This document shows positions 43,457 through 53,071 of a stretch of 64,000 bases of DNA, piece by piece. Made by a program: the position numbers and the translations under genes. Position 1 is the first letter of the stretch. Every line of letters begins with the position of its first letter. This DNA is from Metellina segmentata (Eukaryota; Arthropoda; Arachnida; Araneae; Tetragnathidae), in assembly GCA_947359465.1 (NCBI GenBank), contig OX375879.1, forward strand, positions 88,511,578 through 88,575,577, written 5' to 3'. The notes beneath the pieces are model-generated. The model saw only the letters and a program-made list of their open reading frames with translations, made no database searches and had not been told where the DNA came from.

Positions 43457-45297
43457 CAGTGTGGTTATAATTAAATATTTCTGTTCAGAGCACTGTAGCG
43501 AAAAAACCAATAGTCATATGAACGTCAAATCTGCGTGGTATACATTTCAGAGCATAGGGACACGTATGGTGAAAAAAAAAATTATTATTTCCGTAAATGA
43601 CCAATAGGGGAATAGATGGCACTGCGAACAGTCCCTAGAAAAAACATTTTTCAATAAAATGGCTTCGCAGTCATGATACACATTAATTATAAATTGTAAA
43701 TAGTATAAGCGACCATCAACTGTCATAAGCCTTCAATTTTAAATTTAGGTTAGCATATTGAAAATGCTCCATACGGGATCAACAAAAGAAGACGTCGGTT
43801 TATACAAATTGTTTAAACACAATTTACTCTAAAACTCGTTCAAAGCTTTGTGGAAACATTCGACGATAGCTATGGGACTCTTAATGCCTGACCGTGCTTT
43901 ATTTTTAAAGTTGCTTTACAAGAATGGCGAAAATTCTGCTGGTGCTCTTCTCTAGTACAGACGCTTTAAATCAGTGTCTACAGGTCTTCAGACAGCATGT
44001 GACATCTGGAGAATGGTACAACGCTTGGATAAAAGTAGAAGCTTCTCAGTTAGACCAGGATGCCGGAAACCTGTGACAACGCAATTCGCAGAAGAGGTTG
44101 CAACGGCTATTATTGAGCATACCAGGCGAAATGAGGCAGGAAACAGTAGTACTCGAGCTGTAGCAAGACATTTGGATTTGCCTTACTCAACAGTACCAAA
44201 GTGTTTGCGGAAAATTTTAGAAAGTTATCTGTAAATGATCCAGCGTAACCAATCGTTACAAGCTTCTGATACAGATATCCGTGAAACACTTGCTTTGACA
44301 TTCCTTGCGCGCATGAAAGTAGATGACAACTGGCCCTGATACATCCTGGAGTGAGGATGCCCATTTTTCTCTGTGCAGCAGTAAACACACAAAACAACCG
44401 CATCTGGGCAACTGAAAATCCCCACCAGTTTCAACAGATCCCCTTACATTCTCCAAAACTAGCTGTTTGAATTGGGACGGTTGGATTAAGGACCTGTTCA
44501 GATACTACACAGTGTAATAAGGACATGTCGCAGAACTTCGTTATTCCTTAGCTCCAACAGCGAGGAGCGTTCAGCTCTATCATATTCCAACAAGATGAAG
44601 CACCTCCCCACATGGACGTTCTGTTCAACAGTTGTTGCGACAGCATTTTACAGAAAATCGGGTAATCAATCGCGCATTCCCATCTTCATGGTCACCCCGT
44701 TCACCAGATCTGAGCACTTGTGATTTTTAGCTGTGAGGTTACCTAAAAAGTCTGGCTTATCAGGGAGATATTCCGAACCTTACAGATTTGAAGGACAGCG
44801 TCATCTTGCACACGCGTAACATCACAATAGATCAGTTATGTGAAGTTGCTGAACGCGCTTTCACACGGGAACTAGTTGTTACTTCTTCAACACAGTGGAC
44901 ACATTGAACACTGCCTATGATTGACTTTCAACAGCTTTCTTCCTTCCTGCGTTCCAACTGTAGCATGTCTTATATGCATTAATTAAATTGACTTTTTGTT
45001 GTTTATGACTATTGTTAGTATCTATAGCTCTCTTATACCACTTACAAACTGTAATTAATATTCATCACGATTGTCAGGCCATTTCATTGAATTATGCTTT
45101 TACTAGGGACTGTTCACAGCGCCATCTTCTCACCCATCGATAATTTTCAGAATTAAATTTTATTTTCTTCCGTCATTTGTTTCTCCATGTTCTGAAATGT
45201 ACATAACGCTGATTTGGCGTTCTTGTGACCACTGGTTTTTACTCTACAGTGCTGTCAACAGGAATACTTTAATTATAACCACCCTTTATATAGAGAG
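43457..45297 (+). mobile_element. Mariner-like transposon with GGTTATAATTAAA ends
   Basis: Inverted repeats of 100 bp or more: CAGTGTGGTTATAATTAAAT on the left and AAGGGTGGTTATAATTAAAG on the other strand, followed by TGTTCAGAGCACTGTAG/TGTTGACAGCACTGTAG. TA lies at 43455-43456 and 45298-45299. The element is full length (1841 bp) but its transposase is heavily decayed. The right end is partly duplicated beyond the boundary. Confidence 0.82.
43930..44900 (+). pseudogene. Mariner-like transposase, heavily decayed
   Basis: 43974-44234 keeps N-terminal helix-turn-helix material (STRAVARHLDLPYSTVPKCL). Further on: first Asp in SEDAHFSL (near 44360), second in IFQQDEAPPHMDVL (near 44590), third in RSPDLSTCDF (near 44715), each in a different frame, followed by GYLKSLAYQGDIPNL. 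Stop codons separate all of them. Spacing between the last two is about 42 codons but a frameshift lies between, so I do not assign a DDxD class. Confidence 0.7.
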
Positions 45298-45382
45298 AAT
45301 CAATTTTCAATTTTTTCTCTACAGTGCTCTGAACAGGAATACTTTATAACCACCCTTTTTTGAGGGAATCAATTTTCAATGA
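45240..45382 (+). repeat. Tandem duplication of a transposon end plus flank
   Basis: CTCTACAGTGCTGTCAACAG, GAATACTTTA and CCACCCTTT followed by GAATCAATTTTCAAT (45242-45315) is repeated as CTCTACAGTGCTCTGAACAG, GAATACTTTA, CCACCCTTTT and GAATCAATTTTCAAT (45318-45379). The repeat includes about 50 bp of terminal repeat and about 20 bp of the neighbouring non-element sequence. Confidence 0.85.
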
Positions 45383-45425
45383 CTTGAAAGCTGTTTTTCC
45401 CCTAATTAGAGAATATTCTATCATG

Positions 45426-46440
45426 CACTGCTGGTCAGCCAAAATGCAGCACCAAGAAAGACAAAAGATATCATAACCTAATTTATTTTGTAGATAACAT
45501 GTTGACCAAGTATCAAATGAAGTAAGGAAGGACAACTGGCTCCAACACCTCGGAGATGTAGCGCTGGCTGTTTAAAGTACCGGCAATGAGTTCTAGAGGA
45601 GTGCGAGAGTGATATCCAATACCGCCCCATATCATAATACCCGGTGCAGGACCAGCGTGGCGGTGCATAACGCAGCATCCTTTCTCTACGGTGTCTCCAG
45701 ACTCGAATCCGACCATCATGGTGTTGCAGACAGAAGCGTGACTCGTCAGTAAAGACAATTTCATTCCATTCTGCCATCCACATCCTTCTTTCATCGCACC
45801 ATTGGCGGTGGAGACGTCTGTGGTTCTACGTCAAGGGTAGACGAAGCAATGGACGTCTTGCGGACAGACCACTCTGCTGTAAACGGCGTCGAATGGTACG
45901 CGCAGACACTGGATGATGCGTTACAGACTGAATGTGCTGTGCTATGGTTCGTGATGTGGCTGAGCGATCCATCACTGCCATACGCACAATATGCCTGTCA
46001 TCACGTGATGTGGTGCACTGAGGTGGATGCGATCGAACACGTCGTTCCGTCGTACCCTCCTGCATCCAACGATCACATATCCGCATTACAGTTGTTTGGT
46101 TTCGTCCAACACGACTACCTATTTCCCTGAAAGATAATCCAAAATCTCGGTAGGCCACTATCCTTCCTCTGTAGAACTCGGATACTTGATCAAAAGATGA
46201 TCGCTGTTTTCTACGAGGCATAATTGATCGTTTTTTTGAAAAAACGACAAGAAAAACACAATTGCCGTACTTGAAATCGTCGAAATCTCCAAGCCTTAAA
46301 TAGCGCTTTGAAGTGGCACCACATGTGCGTCTGCGCTGAAATTCTAATCATTTGCATATCTCACCTCCTCTAATGTATATTGTAAATTTCATATTATTTG
46401 CATTTCCTTCAGGGTGTTGCATTTGCAATGGCCAGCAGTG
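45426..46440 (-). mobile_element. Tcb1-like Tc1 transposon, internally deleted
   Basis: Same family as 9050-10458, opposite orientation. Ends are CACTGCTGGTCAGCC and CACTGCTGGCCATTG; the right side is followed by TA, while the left flank is TG, a probable decayed TA. It lacks about 370 bp of the 3' coding half, joined near 45530. Confidence 0.88.
45530..46221 (-). pseudogene. Tcb1-like transposase, nonsense, frameshift and 3' deletion
   Basis: From ATG at 46221 the DNA-binding half is open (MPRRKQRSSFDQVSEFYRGR onward) to a TAG replacing the Gln of LPLTQNH near 45828. The core resumes in frame with WNEIVFTDESRFCLQHHDGR, so the first Asp is kept along with the normal FTDES. An 8-bp deletion (AACAGCTG relative to the 9050 copy, between GCTG repeats) shifts the frame near 45680. 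The sequence ends at LEPVVLPY, where the deletion removes the second Asp and the Glu. Confidence 0.88.
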
Positions 46441-46759
46441 TAGAATAAACTTAACTACCATCGTATAAAAATAACAATGAATAAATTTATCTCTTTCTGA
46501 ACAAATTTATTTTGATTAAATTTAACTGGCATAGAACTGTATTTGAATTATGGAGTATCAGTATGTTTCTTCTATGATCAATCAGATTCTTATGAACAGT
46601 AAAACTGCTCAGCATACTTATTGAACTTATATTTTTATTACCTTTATGAAATTTAAAAATTATCTTTAACCCTTCTGTTGGTTGTTTTGATAAGGTATCT
46701 GTTATTAAAAAAACTTGACCAGATCTTGATCTCGGCATAAAAAAGATATCTCTAATATC
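46441..46759. other. Spacer, nothing recognised
   Basis: AT-rich. Runs into the 40-bp array; a minus-strand open stretch here has no family resemblance. Confidence 0.35.
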
Positions 46760-47005
46760 TTGATGACGTCAGTAGCAAATTTGGTCAGATCTTGATGACG
46801 AGATACCGCTATTAGCAAATTTGGTCAGATCTTGATGACGAGATACCGTCAGTAGCAAATTTGGTCAGATCTTGATGACGAGATACCGTCAGTAGCAAAT
46901 TTGGTCAGATCTTGATGACGAGATACCGTCAGTAGGAAATTTGGTCAGATCTTGATGTTGAGATACCGTCAGTAGCAAATTTGGTTAGATCTTGATGAAC
47001 AAGAT
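46760..47005. repeat. 40-bp minisatellite, about six units
   Basis: Unit GTCAGTAGCAAATTTGGTCA followed by GATCTTGATGACGAGATACC. The middle units are nearly identical and the outer ones drift (GCTATTAGCAAATTT, TTGATGTTGAGATACC). Diverged single copies occur at 40850-41030 and 60985-61070. Confidence 0.92.
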
Positions 47006-47229
47006 ATCTTATCGAAACCACTTGGAGGGTAAAGAATTAGTGAATACTAAGATGGTTTATGATTCAGAAATAATATCAGTTAAATAGTTGGTACTAAAGA
47101 GAGACATATGAAATAGATAGCTTATGCTTAAAATGAGAGAGAGAGTGGATTAGAAGTTAATTTATAGATATGCAGTACATATGTTAATCTAGTCAATTAC
47201 ATTGAATAGCAATTGAATTAGAGATACCT

Positions 47230-47470
47230 GTCTAGTAGCGTGTAACACCACCGTTCGCCTTGATGACTGCGACGATTCGTCTTGGCATGAACTCGACAAA
47301 ACGCTGGAAGCTATGGGAAGCCATACGTAACCACGACTCCTGAACAATCTCCCACAATTCACGATTTTATGAAAGGTGGTCTGAGGCTGAAACAAAAACA
47401 CTCTCAATTGCATCCCAGATGTACTCGATTGGATTGAGGTCAGGTGAACTTGATGGCCAGGAAAGCAGGT
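47230..47470 (-). pseudogene. Tc1-like transposase C-terminal fragment
   Basis: The minus strand reads WPSSSPDLNPIEYIWDAIES, with the catalytic Glu of Tc1 enzymes in NPIE, and after a break ends EFMPRRIVAVIKANGGVTRY before a stop at about 47230. The two are consistent with the last ~80 residues of a DD34E transposase. Neither terminal repeat nor the rest of the gene is present nearby. It is a different family from the other Tc1 copies here. Confidence 0.75.
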
Positions 47471-47999
47471 GCAGGTGTGTGGAATAATGCCAGCTATCCG
47501 TAATTAAATTGCTCTTCAGTGTATAATGATATTACCATCGAACATATTGAGAAGAATTTTATCAACGAGCAAAATTTTTATTATAAAACATCACTGTAAA
47601 GATTTTAATTTAAAAGTCTTAACACAGAATCACATACAAACTTTTAACCTTTTATTCTTCCCGCATGAGTTACCTATTACAAACATTATAAAAGCGTACA
47701 CACAATCATTATCCTTTCTCCTTGTGAGGTAATGTAAGATTTAACGAGTTCTTCAAAAGTGCCTGAAGTTCGAAGCTGGTACTGTAGTAAAACCGACACA
47801 CTTCGTCTCCGAACTCTTCCATGAACTTAGAATTGAAAATTTCCTCACTCCTCCCTAATCTAATTGAAGCGATGTGCGGTGACGAATATCCTCGGGCTGA
47901 GATGGCCCCTTAGGCAATTCAAATGATGGGGACCCGACAAGGTAAATAACCGACAGTTGCGGATGGGTCTCTGCACCAAACTGACCGTGGAATTTTGAC
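47471..47999. other. Spacer, nothing firm
   Basis: 47750-48000 is GC-richer than its surroundings (GAAGCGATGTGCGGTGACGA, GGCTGAGATGGCCCCTTAGG) but has no sustained reading frame and no match that I recognise. Confidence 0.35.
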
Positions 48000-48004
48000 A
48001 GTTA

Positions 48005-48940
48005 CACCCCGAATCTGACAGTTACTTGGCAGATAAGGTTGTTGAAATCCCTTACAACAAATGTTGGAATTTTTTAAATGTGGTTAAGAATTTTGTAATT
48101 TTTATAAGTGTGTGGAATGATGCAATAGATGTATTATATATTTGTCAGAAACCCAGGTGTATATATGTTTAAAAATAATAATTACCTTTGACATATGTAT
48201 TAGTTTTTAAGCAAACAAAAACATAAATTCATTTTGAAATTATAAAAGGAATCTTTGTTCCTGTAAAGAATATTTAAAAGTTAAAAGTTGTGTGTGAGAA
48301 TTCGTATCAAATATAAAATTACAAAGTGAATCTTGGGACGACGACTTTGTAGGTATCGTTGTTGAAATGGACCAAGTTTATTACATCAGGAATATGAATT
48401 TTTTTAACTGTGACTCAGGAATTTGTAATGCTCAGCAGGTACGATGCAGAAATATGTTTGTCAGAAACCTATGTGTATTTTAAAATAATAATTTGATCTA
48501 GTACTAATGCATCAGTTTTTAAGCAAACTAAAACACATATTAAAATAGAAATAATAAAAAGAGGTCTTGTACTTGTAAAGAATTAGTAAAAGTTAAAAGT
48601 TGAGTATTAGTATAAAATATATAGTTGCACTTCCGAATCTGAGTGCAATTTGGTTAAGATAAGGTTGTTGAAATGCACAACAATTCTCTTACAACAGGAA
48701 TTGGAATTTTTAAATGTGGTTCAGAATTTTGCTTTTTTAACAGTGTGGACTGATGTAGTAGTAGAACATTTGTGAGAAACCTAGGTGAATATTTAAAAAT
48801 AATCGTTAGATTCACAACTTATCTATTAGTTTTTTAGCAAAAAAAATCGAAATTCAAATCGAATTAGTTGAAAAAGAAATAGAAGGCCACAAAGATATAA
48901 AATTTTCTAAAATAAATGTTTAAAGATAAAACTCTTGAAG
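48005..48940. repeat. Ancient tandem triplication, unit about 310 bp
   Basis: Three diverged units start near 48012, 48330 and 48632. Each has, in order, CGAATCT-like start, GTTGTTGAAATG, TTACAACA/TTACATCAGGAAT, a TTTTTAAATGTGGTT/TTTTTAACTGTGACT block, GTCAGAAACC, ATTAGTTTTTAAGCAAAC and TTGTAAAGAAT..TAAAAGTTAAAAGTTG. Divergence is high, so it is old. Confidence 0.75.
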
Positions 48941-48959
48941 AATTTCTGGAATCTTAATA

Positions 48960-49620
48960 GCAACAGTTTTTATACCAATCTTCTTTATACTACACTAGGG
49001 ATTCTCAACCAAAATTACCAGTACAAATTTTAAGCTGAACACGCATTATTTTCAAATTTAGTTTTAGTAAAATAGAAGTAAAAATGCATTTTCTTAACAA
49101 TAAACCCATGTTCTTTTTTCAAAATTTATTTTAAGTGGAACAAGAAGTTCGAAGGAAATAAAAATTTCATCCCGAGACAATGAAAGATTAAACACTTCAA
49201 ACTATTTCTTCAGCCCTAGAGTAAGAATTTTTATGCTACACTTAGATTTTTGAATCAAAATTAACAGCGCAATTTTAAAGTCGAGCACACATTTATTTCA
49301 AATTTAGTTTTAGAAAAACACAAGTAAAGATGCTGTACAGCAAGGAACGCATTTATTTAAAAAAATTTATTTTAGTAAAAGAAGAAGTTAGAAAGGATAG
49401 GAAATTCTCTTTCAGATATCGTAAAAGAAACATAAATTTTCTCAGTCTTTATAAGTGTTTCTATATGAATTTTCTTGATGCTACACTACGACTTTGGGTC
49501 CAAAGCTATCAATGGAATTTTATACTGAATACTAATACTTTCAAATTTAATATAGATGTATTAGAAGCCGTAACGAAAGAAATAATTTCAAAAATTTCTT
49601 CAACCATCATAAATCCATTT
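48960..49620. repeat. Second tandem triplication, unit about 247 bp
   Basis: Three diverged units aligned at ACTACACTAGGGATTCTCAA (48990), GCTACACTTAGATTTTTGAA (49234) and GCTACACTACGACTTTGGGT (49480), each followed by a TTTTCAAATTTAGTTTTAGT-like block about 65 bp later. It directly follows the 310-bp triplication. Confidence 0.65.
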
Positions 49621-49949
49621 CTATGTGAATCTTCCAAATAATTTCCTAATGGTCGCTTCCATTAGGGTAAACCGTCTTCCAATTTTCAAATTTGTCGGAC
49701 AAATTTCTTTCGAAAGAAAAAGCGGTTCAAGCGTTGATTTAATAAAAATAATTTCTCATGAATTTAACAATCAAGAATTTAAATTCTGGCTGAAGAGGAA
49801 GCAAAGTAATCGTTTAGTCACGCACAAGTCTTTCCAAGAAAGATGCGTGCCAAGACGCCGATACGAAGAACAGTTTCTGAAATCATTAGGATCAGTCTGA
49901 GCCCAAACAGCTCATGGAAATTGCCCACTTCGTATGAATACGGCGTATG

Positions 49950-50155
49950 TAGGCATTCGTTTTAGCCTTTAAAATGAAATGTTCTGCATCTGGTACCCAT
50001 TGGGAGGAATATGGAAACAAAATTACCGCAATCTTCTAAGGGATAATAGGGAATAGAAGTTAAGCTACTGCTATCGGTGGATGATTTCATTAGCTGGCTG
50101 GCTGATGGTGGGATATTAGATTCGTGAAGTTTTTGAGATGTTATCTTACACATAT
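49950..50155. repeat. Direct repeat, copy 1 of two
   Basis: GTAGGCATTC, GGAGGAATATGGAAACAAAA, TTACCGCAATCTTCT and ATTAGATTCGTGAAG are repeated in the same order at 51918-52085. No gene in either copy. Confidence 0.6.
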
Positions 50156-50648
50156 TTGTATAGGTAAGGATTCGGTAAGAAAAGACTTTTCTTTATGTTT
50201 TGTTGAAGGAAAGATATGGAATTTTGTGTAGTCATAAAATGTCTTGAATTGATTTTCATTTTAACAAATGAAGTCTGCTATTTTAAATCCTTCGAATACA
50301 ATTTCATCTTAAATTGATTTAAAATAGGAATATTACGAATATGATTTTGTTTGAGTCCTTCGCTGTTTAAGAAAAGAAAAAAAAATGAAGCGTGATGGGA
50401 AGATTATTTTGAATTATATGAATAATAATAGTTTGAGAAACCATCTTATATTAAACATATTAGGAGCTTCAAATCACTTTTCATAATCACAATCGAAGAA
50501 GGACTGCACTAAGTGAATTGAAAAAGTATCACAGGTTAAATTCAATGATTCTAATCTACTCTTTATAGTTTATTTGACTGACTTATTGAAAATGTGTTGT
50601 TAAATTGAATGGTTTAATCTACTACTAATGATTGTTATGGTTGGTTGC
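50156..50648. other. AT-rich spacer, nothing recognised
   Basis: No supported gene or repeat. Confidence 0.35.
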
Positions 50649-50929
50649 CGACCAGCCGGTATAGTGGTTAAGGTGTTAGCCTCTAGATCGGAAAGTTCCT
50701 GGTTCGAATCCGGGTCCGGGCATGGATGTTTGTAAGCGTATGGTGTAGAGGCGGCTGATGCACCTTAAATCTGTCGTGGTCGAAAGTCCTCACGTTGAGT
50801 TGGCGTGGAAGTTTGGAGAGTGGGGTGCCAGCTCAGATGTTGCTTCGTCATCTGACCGTGGTTCAAAATTACGAGGTGTTGTCCTCGAATCTTTCCCTCA
50901 AGGGACTGATCCAGGACCGTCGTCGTCAG
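50649..50929 (+). mobile_element. SINE in tandem array, unit 1
   Basis: Very well preserved 'TAGTGG' head: GACCAGCCGGTATAGTGGTT, AAGGTGTTAGCCTCTAGATC, TTCCTGGTTCGAATCCGGGT (box B perfect), then the common body. It stops at ACCGTCGTCGTCAGC and runs straight into the next head, without its 3' tail. Confidence 0.9.
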
Positions 50930-51255
50930 CCGACCAACCGGTATAGTGGTTAAGGTGTTAGCCTCTAGATCGGAAGGTTCCTGATTCGAATTCGGGTCCG
51001 GGCATGGATGTTTGTAAACGTATGGTGTAGAGGCGGCTGGTGCACCTTAAATCTGTCGTGGCCGAAAGTCCTCACGTTGGGTTGGCGTGGAAGTTTGGAG
51101 AGTGGGGTGCCAGCTCAAGTGTTGCTTCGTCATCTGACCGTGGTTCAAAATTACGAGGTGTTGTCCTCGAATCTTTCCCTTAAGGGACTGATTCCGGACC
51201 GTCGTCAATAGCCCATTGTGTTGCTCTAGTATGACGTTAAATAAAATTACCATTA
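50930..51255 (+). mobile_element. SINE in tandem array, unit 2
   Basis: Begins CCGACCAACCGGTATAGTGG and repeats the first unit almost exactly for 280 bp, then adds the 3' end ATAGCCCATTGTGTTGCTCT and GACGTTAAATAAAATTACC. Confidence 0.9.
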
Positions 51256-51320
51256 CCAGGACGGTCGTCAATACCCCGTTGTGTTGCTCTAGTACGAAGT
51301 TAACTAAAAAAATTACCAAA
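51256..51320 (+). mobile_element. SINE tail duplicate
   Basis: GGACGGTCGTCAATACCCCG, TTGTGTTGCTCTAGTACGAA and AAATTACC repeat the last 60 bp of the preceding unit. Confidence 0.8.
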
Positions 51321-51718
51321 TTGTTATGGTTATCTTTTAGAAAATTTTTGTGTTCGATTTTATAGATTTGTATTTGGTCTTGTGTTTGGTAAAAATATCT
51401 CTCTCACTTTCTCATTGATGTTTAGATCTTGTCCCATAAAAATCAAATCAACCAACCAGAACTTAAAGTTTACTTATAAATTTAAAACTCGGCTTGTCTC
51501 AGATTTTATTGTCGCCATTGAAAGTGTTGAAATTTACTTGGAGAACGGGCACTTTTTTGAACATATTTCTACATTCATTGAAGACGTAATTCTTAATTAA
51601 AGGGAGTTTCTGACTCTACTGTGAACTGTGCTTAAATAAAGAGTAGCGATTCGTTTTCCCTCCAGAACTGAACTTGTTCCAATGTTATAACATTGATGTA
51701 ATTTCCTAAAGCCTATTT
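51321..51718. other. Spacer, nothing recognised
   Basis: AT-rich, no supported gene. Confidence 0.35.
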
Positions 51719-51766
51719 AAGTTGTGTTGCTCCAGTGCGACATTAATTAATTATCTAACAACCCAC
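51719..51766 (+). mobile_element. SINE tail fragment
   Basis: GTTGTGTTGCTCCAGTGCGA followed by CATTAATTAA matches only the last 45 bp of the SINE family. Confidence 0.5.
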
Positions 51767-51917
51767 TCTAAAACTTATTTTACACAATTGAGCTTTTTCA
51801 TTTGAATTAGAAGTCTGCGACAACGACGACTCAACGTTTTGCTCCTCCTGTAATCATTAGGTATACCCCCAACCCTGTACATCCAATCGCCCACGGTAAA
51901 TCGCCCCCTTTTGTGCG

Positions 51918-52090
51918 TAGGCATTCTATTTACCCCGTGAGATACCCTTAGGAAGAATATCGAAACAAAGTTACCACGCTTTTCTGAGAGATAATGGAGA
52001 GTAGGCAGTTGAGATAGTGCCGTTAAAGAAAATTTAATTAAGGTGGGTTGATTGTAGAGCATTAGATTCGTAAAGGTTTGGGAATTTTAT
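51918..52090. repeat. Direct repeat, copy 2 of two
   Basis: GTAGGCATTCTATTTACCCC, GGAAGAATATCGAAACAAAG, TTACCACG and ATTAGATTCGTAAAGG correspond to 49950-50155. Identity is moderate. Confidence 0.6.
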
Positions 52091-53071
52091 AATTTTAAGA
52101 ATTTACAGTAAAAGTGGGTAGGGATTTTGAAAGATTTCTTTTTGTGTATTTCCAGTTGCCTTTGTAAAGAAATAATAAAGCAATTACAGCAACAGAGAGT
52201 TACGCGGATCATGATGGCACTGATGCCCACACACATTTTTAAAATTATGCATTTTTAAAGTGTATTCTTGAGAGACTGGCCAATAAATAATTATTCTAGT
52301 TTAATTTTTAATAAGGATTATGGATTTTTAAATAAGAAGCCTGGCGCAAAACGTTTGAGTTGAAAAATATGATTCATAACATGTGGAAGTGAAGCGTAGT
52401 GTTAATCTAATACTCCTGTTGGGGAGGGTAACTTTTTATTTGGCATTCTTGAGTAGGACGAGGTACTCGTCCTAGGAAACGAGTTAGTTTAATCGATAGG
52501 AAGCTATTTTATTTTTATTTTAATAAAACGAATATAATGTAGTTTAAGAAAAATTTCCAACTCCATGGAGATTCCAGAACAATGAGACAGAGTTGAATTC
52601 ATAATAATTTAAATGCTATCCGGCTTCTTTTGAATCTGAAAAGTTTTGTAAGCATTTATTAAGATCTATCCAAAAAAGTTATGCAAGTTTCAATACGCTA
52701 AAGAAAAATACTCTACATTTAAAGTATGCTGTTCACTCAATCAAGTTATGACGGAGAAGGAGTTATTTTAGTTAGGAAAATAAGTTTTTATTTCACCGGT
52801 GTTGAATTTCACTTCTAGGAATTGAAAGAGTGCTTTGAATTTCGAAAAATTCATTTTAACAAATTTTCGGCTATGGCTATTTTTTTCTTTTGGTCGTTAT
52901 GGTAATTTTGCATTTTTAACTTTAAAAGGTTAAAGGGAAATTAAATTTATGTACACATTCTTATTTTACATTATTATTAGATTACAAATTAGGCTATTAT
53001 AACTATGTTATAAACATAATATAGTAATGGAAAAATTATCTTCACTTGTTCCGTGGAAGATTTAAGAAGTA
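52091..53071. other. AT-rich intergenic, nothing recognised
   Basis: No supported gene, transposon end or tandem array. Confidence 0.4.

Noticed and set aside
46487..46738. 83-codon frame MPRSRSGQVFLITDTLSKQP
   Set aside because: Starts within the edge of the 40-bp array and has no family resemblance.
46760..47005. Possible CRISPR array
   Set aside because: The whole 40-bp unit repeats without unique spacers, and the window is eukaryotic.
50649..50725. Free-standing tRNA gene
   Set aside because: Box A and B are good, but the sequence continues into the SINE body, is repeated in tandem and does not close into a clean cloverleaf by eye.
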